A stretch of 9,057 bases of DNA from Terriglobales bacterium (GTDB lineage: Bacteria; Acidobacteriota; Terriglobia; Terriglobales; Gp1-AA117): assembly GCA_030150795.1 (NCBI GenBank), contig JASLFF010000408.1, positions 1-9,057 on the forward strand, written 5' to 3'. Shown one piece after another: positions 5,778 to 9,057 of this stretch; the first letter of the stretch is position 1, and every line of letters begins with the position of its first letter. The position numbers and the translations under genes are program-made. Under the pieces are notes generated by a model. That model was not told the DNA's origin. It did not search any database and worked only from the letters and a program-made list of their open reading frames with translations.

Positions 5778-6940
5778 CAAATAATGACCAGTTCGTTTTG
5801 TATTTTACCTGTTACTTCAGCCGCGCCGTTGCGTGTGAGCACGTTTACTTCACTGCGTACGCCAAACTCCGGCAGATAAATGCCCGGTTCAATGGAAAAG
5901 CAGGTGTTCGGGATAATTTCGCGGTCGTCCTTGGTTTCAAGATTGTCAATGTTCGCGCCATTGCCATGCACGTTTACGCCGATGGAGTGTCCCGTGCGGT
6001 GCGTGAAGTATTGCGCGTAACCGGCGTTGGTGATGTGCTCGCGCGTAGCCTGGTCTACTTCCCATCCGGCGATGCGCTTCTTGCCGGCAAACGCTTCCAC
6101 AACTTTCTTGATGCCGGCATCGCGCGCTCCGCTCACAATGTTGAAAATCTCAACCTGTTTTTCCGATGGCGTGCCGAGCACTCCGGTCCATGTAATGTCG
6201 TAATAGACGGCGTCCGGCGTGTTCTTCTTGGCCCAGATATCCAGCAGCACAAAATCGCCTTCCTTGATCGCAGACGAGCCTTGCGCTTGTGGCCCGTAAT
6301 GCGGATTGCCGCTGTTCGCATTCACCGCCACAATGGGTAGGTCTTCAGTGATCAGGCTTTCGCGACGGAAACCCTCGGCTAGCCACTGTTGAATTTCGTA
6401 CTCTGTGGCGCCGCCCTTGCGGACGCGCCGGCCAATCTCCTTGAAGCATTCCGGCACAATGGCGTCAATGGCGTCACGCGCGGCAAAATGGCTGGCGATC
6501 TGCTCTTCGCTCCAGGCAGCCTCAAACTTCGCCACCAGATCGCCGGAACTCACAATCTCTTTGCCAAAACTGCGGACCAGCTCTACCGTGCCTGCGTCCA
6601 CCAAGCCGATATAAGGGATCAGGTTATTGGGCGAATACTGCATGGCCACCGTGCGATGGCGCACCAGCATGGCCTGCAGGTTGTCCCAGAGCTCGCGCCA
6701 GCTAGAGTATTCGCGCTTTGCGCCCGGCACAGAATCCAGGTGCCCCGCCTCAATGCGATGCACCAGCTTGGTTGGCTCGCCCTCGCGGGGGATGATGTAA
6801 AACCAGCGGCGCGTTACCATCAGCCCTTCGGGCAGTCCCAGCACTTTGTAACCAATGGGATCGCGATGGTGATGGTCATAAAACAGCCAAGCATCAATGT
6901 TGCGCTCGTGCAGGGCTGACTGAATAGCTTTCAAATCCAT
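5777..6940 (-). CDS. M24 family metallopeptidase (Xaa-Pro aminopeptidase/prolidase-like)
   Basis: 387 residues, full length for a two-domain M24 peptidase, starting at ATG 6940 with a weak AGAAG upstream. Residues 1-135 are the creatinase-type N-terminal domain; about 145-380 form the pita-bread fold. All five expected metal ligands are present: D234 (LLDIWAKK), D248 (YYDITWTG), H318 (HRTGHSIG), E351 (SIEPGIY) and E364 (VRSEVNV). The additional active-site histidines H214 (NPHYGP) and H325 are also visible. Such enzymes use two Mn or Co ions to cleave the bond before or after proline in short peptides. No signal peptide, so cytosolic. It is the first gene of an operon with two membrane-protein genes. 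The POT-like transporter encoded nearby could supply peptide substrate. Exact specificity (aminopeptidase P or dipeptidase) cannot be told by eye. Confidence 0.9.
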   Translation of the reverse strand: MDLKAIQSALHERNIDAWLFYDHHHRDPIGYKVLGLPEGLMVTRRWFYIIPREGEPTKLVHRIEAGHLDSVPGAKREYSSWRELWDNLQAMLVRHRTVAMQYSPNNLIPYIGLVDAGTVELVRSFGKEIVSSGDLVAKFEAAWSEEQIASHFAARDAIDAIVPECFKEIGRRVRKGGATEYEIQQWLAEGFRRESLITEDLPIVAVNANSGNPHYGPQAQGSSAIKEGDFVLLDIWAKKNTPDAVYYDITWTGVLGTPSEKQVEIFNIVSGARDAGIKKVVEAFAGKKRIAGWEVDQATREHITNAGYAQYFTHRTGHSIGVNVHGNGANIDNLETKDDREIIPNTCFSIEPGIYLPEFGVRSEVNVLTRNGAAEVTGKIQNELVII

Positions 6941-6974
6941 AAGTTGTACTTCTATTTAAACACATTTCTCTCAC

Positions 6975-6998
6975 ATCCCGAGCGCAGCGAGGGAACCC
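6975..6998. repeat. CCCGAGCGCAGCGAGGG short repeat-like sequence
   Basis: The string ATCCCGAGCGCAGCGAGGGA (6975-6994) belongs to a type of GC-rich, partly self-complementary intergenic sequence (TCCCTCGCTGCGCTCGGGAT on the other strand) that I recall as dispersed in many genomes. Only one copy is in this window, so its repeat status here rests on memory. It lies between the antitoxin locus and the M24 gene. Confidence 0.3.
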
Positions 6999-7033
6999 TA
7001 TGCGAACGACGATCCTTCGCCCTATCCCGGCAG

Positions 7034-7096
7034 CTAAACCGTGATTAGCGTGAGGGAGAATACCGATGGATAGAGATATCGATTCGAGGTCGTCAT
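7034..7096 (-). pseudogene. Remnant start of a missing toxin gene (20 codons)
   Basis: An ATG at 7096 overlaps the antitoxin TGA as ATGA, exactly where a VapC-like toxin gene normally begins. The frame runs MTTSNRYLYPSVFSLTLITV and stops at TAG 7034-7036. It begins MTT, like many PIN toxins, but lacks the LDTxV/acidic signature that should follow within about ten residues, and no PIN-like stretch was seen in any frame before the M24 gene. I read it as the deleted or replaced partner of the antitoxin. A short, unrelated coupled peptide cannot be excluded. Confidence 0.4.
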
Positions 7097-7332
7097 CGTT
7101 CGCGCATCGCTCGCGTCCAGCGAATGACCGCCGTCTTCCCGGAGCCGATTCCCCGGTTGCTGATCCCCCGATACTTTTCAAACGGACTTTTTACTCTTAC
7201 TGGCCGCACTCTCACGCCAGTCTTGTCTTCTTCAAACAGCAACACGTCGCCCGCGCGTACCCCGAGCGCCCTGCGGATGGCAAGGGGCACGGTAATCCGG
7301 TCTTTCGATGTAATCTTCGCGCGTTTTTGCAA
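7093..7332 (-). CDS. AbrB/SpoVT-type (VapB/MazE-like) antitoxin, apparently orphan
   Basis: 79 residues from a TTG at 7332, chosen because GGGAGG lies eight bases upstream and there is no ATG before the C-terminus. Residues 4-48 form the swapped-hairpin AbrB DNA-binding domain: AKITSKDRITVPLAIRRALG, then VRAGDVLLFEEDKTGVRV. The tail SPFEKYRGISN...GIGSGKTAVIRWTRAMRER (49-79) is the kind that wraps a PIN (VapC) toxin in two-gene modules. In such modules the antitoxin neutralises the toxin and, with it, represses the operon. Here the downstream partner is reduced to a 20-codon remnant. The gene lies 65 bp after the POT transporter stop, on the same strand. The ordinary TSKGQ is TSKDR here. It may still bind DNA or neutralise a toxin encoded elsewhere. 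Confidence 0.8.
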   Translation of the reverse strand: MQKRAKITSKDRITVPLAIRRALGVRAGDVLLFEEDKTGVRVRPVRVKSPFEKYRGISNRGIGSGKTAVIRWTRAMRER

Positions 7333-7362
7333 GCGCCCAGCCTCCCGATCCCGCCCTTGTCA

Positions 7363-7398
7363 GATCAGTGTTATCCGTGTGAATCAGTGGTAAGGTTT
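7363..7398 (+). repeat. Three-unit ATC-N-GTG repeat element, copy 2
   Basis: Units ATCAGTGTT, ATCCGTGTGA and ATCAGTGGTA are followed by AGGTTT, the same plan and ending as the copy at 5096-5131 and in the same orientation. Its last base is the first base of the TCA that encodes the stop of the minus-strand transporter gene, so the element abuts the 3' end of that gene directly. Confidence 0.6.
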
Positions 7399-8669
7399 CA
7401 CGCTTTCGCCGCCGCTTCTTTCGGCATCAGCGCGCGGTCATAAATCCACAGCAGCAACGCTGTCAGCAAGCCTATGGCCATGACGACCCACCAGACCCTT
7501 TCTGGCTGGTGAGTGATTTCGCCATAGTGTCGCATCAGGCTTCCACCAATGGGGCCACCGAAGATTGAGCCAATGCCAACGGGAAGAAAGGCAAAGCCGA
7601 GATAGGTGCCTTGCTGGCCCGGAGGCGCGAGGCGAGAGATATACTCGTAGTAGCGCGGTGAAAGCGTAATCTCACCCAGGGCGATTCCCGCCAGCGTTGC
7701 ATAGGCCATCATGACTGAAGGGTGAATGATCAGAAATGCGAAAGCCAACGCGGAGATGAGAGTACCCAGCGCAACCGCTCGGAATGCGCGCATCTTTTGC
7801 GTAAGGATGCTAAAGGCCACAGTCAACAGGATCACAAGGATTGGGCCGGTGCTCAACATCCGTTCGGTATTGGCATTTCCGTCGATGTAGTCGTGCACGT
7901 ACTGCGGAAGGATGATGAACTCCTGCCAGTAGGCAATCCAGTAACCGGAAAAAATCAAAAGAAATAACATGAAGCGCAAATCGGTAAGGACAGTCCAAAA
8001 GTTCTTAGCGGCCTGTCCCACGGTTGGCGGCTCCTGATCGGTTCGTTTGGGCTCGCGGAAAAAGAACAACACCGCAAAAAACATAGCGAATACGCTGAGC
8101 GCAGATACCAAGAACACCTTTTCCACGCTCATTCGTGCGTGCACCCAGGCTGCCACCAGCGGACCCGCGGCTCCGCCAATATTCACCATCGTGTAGTAGA
8201 TGGAGTAGCCGATGGAGCGCACATTTTCTTTAGAAGCACGCGCGGTGGTCCCCACCACGGAAGGTTTCACCAGTGCGATGCCAAACGCAGGGAGCAGCAG
8301 GATAACTGCTGCCAGTGCAACCAAGGGCATGTTGTTGCGCAGCGGCCCCATCCACGGAGCATTGAATGATCCCAGCAAGAAGTAGGAGCCGCTCAGGATG
8401 AGGTAAGCCATCGAGAGAGCGCGTCTGAAGCCAAGCCGGTCGGCAGTCGTGCCTCCGAAAGGGGCCAGAATCCAAACGGCGCCCCCAAACAGACCAGCCA
8501 ATGTGCTTGAGACGACTACTGTAAGCCCCAACCCTTCATGCAGATAGCGCGGCAACGAGGCGAATGCCGCATAGTAGGACAGTCGTTCAAAGACCTCTGT
8601 GAAGTTGGCAACCCAAAACGGCCGTTCAAAGCCGGTCTTTATCTGTTGCAGGCGTTCAGAAAAGGACAA
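7398..8669 (-). CDS. POT/PTR-like MFS proton-coupled oligopeptide transporter
   Basis: 423 residues, about 12 membrane helices. The start is TTG at 8669, with GAGGTG five bases upstream; the ATG further up (ATG-AGG-TGA) stops at once. Key POT features: TEVFERLSYY (24-33) is the ExxERxxYY motif of TM1 used in proton coupling; GGTTADRLGFRR (72-83) is the MFS loop 2-3 motif; K135 in LVKPSV sits where POT proteins carry the TM4 lysine; GYSIYYTMVNIGGAAGP (154-170) matches the PTR2 signature; and GEITLSP (332-338) keeps the TM10 glutamate (E333). Family members import di- and tripeptides with protons across the inner membrane. It is shorter than many POTs (450-500) and lacks the two extra linker helices. 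An M24 peptidase gene lies two genes downstream. Substrate is inferred; other small solutes are possible. Confidence 0.82.
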   Translation of the reverse strand: MSFSERLQQIKTGFERPFWVANFTEVFERLSYYAAFASLPRYLHEGLGLTVVVSSTLAGLFGGAVWILAPFGGTTADRLGFRRALSMAYLILSGSYFLLGSFNAPWMGPLRNNMPLVALAAVILLLPAFGIALVKPSVVGTTARASKENVRSIGYSIYYTMVNIGGAAGPLVAAWVHARMSVEKVFLVSALSVFAMFFAVLFFFREPKRTDQEPPTVGQAAKNFWTVLTDLRFMLFLLIFSGYWIAYWQEFIILPQYVHDYIDGNANTERMLSTGPILVILLTVAFSILTQKMRAFRAVALGTLISALAFAFLIIHPSVMMAYATLAGIALGEITLSPRYYEYISRLAPPGQQGTYLGFAFLPVGIGSIFGGPIGGSLMRHYGEITHQPERVWWVVMAIGLLTALLLWIYDRALMPKEAAAKA

Positions 8670-8685
8670 AGTGTCACCTCATCGG

Positions 8686-8721
8686 CAAATTTCAAATTTG
8701 AAATCTAAAATTTCAAATTTT
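8686..8721. repeat. A+T-rich inverted repeat element (AAATTTGAAAT unit) between yggU and the transporter
   Basis: AAATTTGAAAT (8694-8704) and ATTTCAAATTT (8710-8720) are exact complements around CTAAA, and 8689-8704 is itself a perfect 16-bp palindrome. A third overlapping half-unit begins at 8687. The element contains the yggU stop codon and its last codons. Its hairpin might act as a weak terminator of yggS-yggU, but it has little GC. As I recall, this kind of repeat is dispersed in several bacterial phyla and yields spurious peptides such as ISNLKSKISN. Confidence 0.6.
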
Positions 8722-9004
8722 CGGCCAGCTTCTGCTCTGCCACAGGCTTACTTACACCCGCGATTCGCACAATCTTATTTCGGCTGGTTTCACCGCTGGC
8801 TATGGTAACGGAGGAGCGCGGAATTGCAAACCATTCCGCAAAGAATTCAATTACCGCCTGATTGGCGCGGCCTTCAACGGGCGGCGCGGTGAGCGCCAGT
8901 TTGAGGGCATCACCCACCACTCCGGTGATGGCATTTTTGCGGGCGCGAGGATGTACCTTCACGGCAAACGTGATTCCTTTCGCGGTTTCATGGATGGGAA
9001 TCAT
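8705..9004 (-). CDS. yggU: YggU/DUF167 family protein
   Basis: 99 residues from ATG 9004. The DUF167 fold is recognisable across the whole length: FAVKVHPRARKNAITGV (13-29), DALKLALTAPPVEGRANQAV (32-51, the hallmark block) and SGETSRNKIVRIAG (70-83). Proteins of this family are small cytosolic mixed alpha/beta proteins of unknown function, often encoded next to yggS and yggT. Here the start overlaps the yggS stop as ATGA, so the two are coupled, and yggT is not between them. No clear Shine-Dalgarno is seen, consistent with reinitiation. The last residues (LKF) and the TAG are supplied by an A+T-rich repeat, so the natural C-terminus may have been altered slightly. The conserved core is complete. 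Confidence 0.9.
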   Translation of the reverse strand: MIPIHETAKGITFAVKVHPRARKNAITGVVGDALKLALTAPPVEGRANQAVIEFFAEWFAIPRSSVTIASGETSRNKIVRIAGVSKPVAEQKLAENLKF

Positions 9005-9057
9005 GCCGGCTTGGGCCGTGCGCCGAAAATCGCTGTGCCCACGCGTACACAGGTCGA
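9001..9057 (-). CDS. yggS: YggS family PLP homeostasis protein, C-terminal end only
   Basis: The minus strand is open from the right edge to TGA (TCA at 9001-9003). The 18 residues read STCVRVGTAIFGARPKPA, and VRVGTAIFGAR is the highly conserved end of YggS/YBL036C proteins (VRIGTAIFGxR), which lines the phosphate end of the PLP site. These proteins bind PLP without known catalysis and keep the cellular B6 and amino-acid pools balanced. The stop overlaps the yggU start by four bases, the usual gene pairing. The body of the gene lies outside the window. Confidence 0.85.
   Translation of the reverse strand, partial: STCVRVGTAIFGARPKPA

Noticed and set aside
5771..6340. 189-codon plus-strand open frame opposite the M24 peptidase
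   Set aside because: The reverse frame carries a full peptidase with all metal ligands. The plus-strand product shows no motif and is explained by GC-rich codon use.
7001..7092. Intact VapC/PIN toxin downstream of the AbrB antitoxin
   Set aside because: No frame in the interval before the M24 gene has the early LDT or acidic signature or sufficient length. Only a 20-codon frame remains.
8599..8808. 69-codon plus-strand frame containing ISNLKSKISNF
   Set aside because: This peptide comes from the A+T-rich repeat at 8686-8721 and is a typical spurious translation.

Overview
The window reads as ordinary chromosome of a soil-type Gram-negative bacterium, most likely an acidobacterium (Acidobacteriota, Terriglobia-like). 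This assignment is an inference from moderate-to-high GC, Pal with the CWQKNRRAHF tail and an Ig-like insert, a secreted MBG-repeat protein, a VPGAGH-type small membrane protein of the DUF6677 kind, a GH18 protein and a POT-like transporter. No single gene proves the phylum.

Layout from left to right: the last 26 codons of an unknown plus-strand gene and its terminator (1-133). Next comes a long non-coding stretch (134-703) that probably holds a promoter and a ~290-nt structured leader with degenerate repeats. It precedes a secreted two-repeat MBG protein (704-1321, plus) and its terminator. A pal lipoprotein gene (1586-2329, minus) and a MarR-type regulator (2646-3128, plus) diverge from an intergenic region that carries a perfect 12-bp inverted repeat. 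After the MarR terminator, ~530 bp (3266-3799) holds gene debris, including a stretch that resembles the N-terminal part of RadC.

From 3800 to the right edge every gene is on the minus strand. In transcription order from the right edge these are: yggS (C-terminal end only) and yggU/DUF167, overlapping by 4 nt; a POT-like MFS peptide transporter; an orphan AbrB-type antitoxin with only the start of a partner left behind it; an operon of an M24 Xaa-Pro-type peptidase, a DUF6677-like membrane protein and a tiny two-TM protein, coupled through TGATG and ATGA overlaps; and a secreted GH18 protein with an 18-bp LacI-type palindrome in its promoter region.

Functionally, the right half suggests scavenging of peptides (POT-like uptake, then cytosolic M24 hydrolysis) and of amino-sugar polymers (secreted GH18). 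The left half is envelope-related (Pal tethering, exported MBG protein). Small dispersed repeats sit at gene ends: a three-unit ATC-N-GTG repeat occurs twice in the same orientation, next to two stop codons, and an A+T-rich AAATTTGAAAT repeat supplies the end of yggU. I see no CRISPR array, tRNA, rRNA, insertion sequence or prophage, and no strong candidate for a wholly new multi-gene system. The best leads are the tandem-repeat leader, the two perfect operators, the truncated toxin-antitoxin locus and the radC-like relic.
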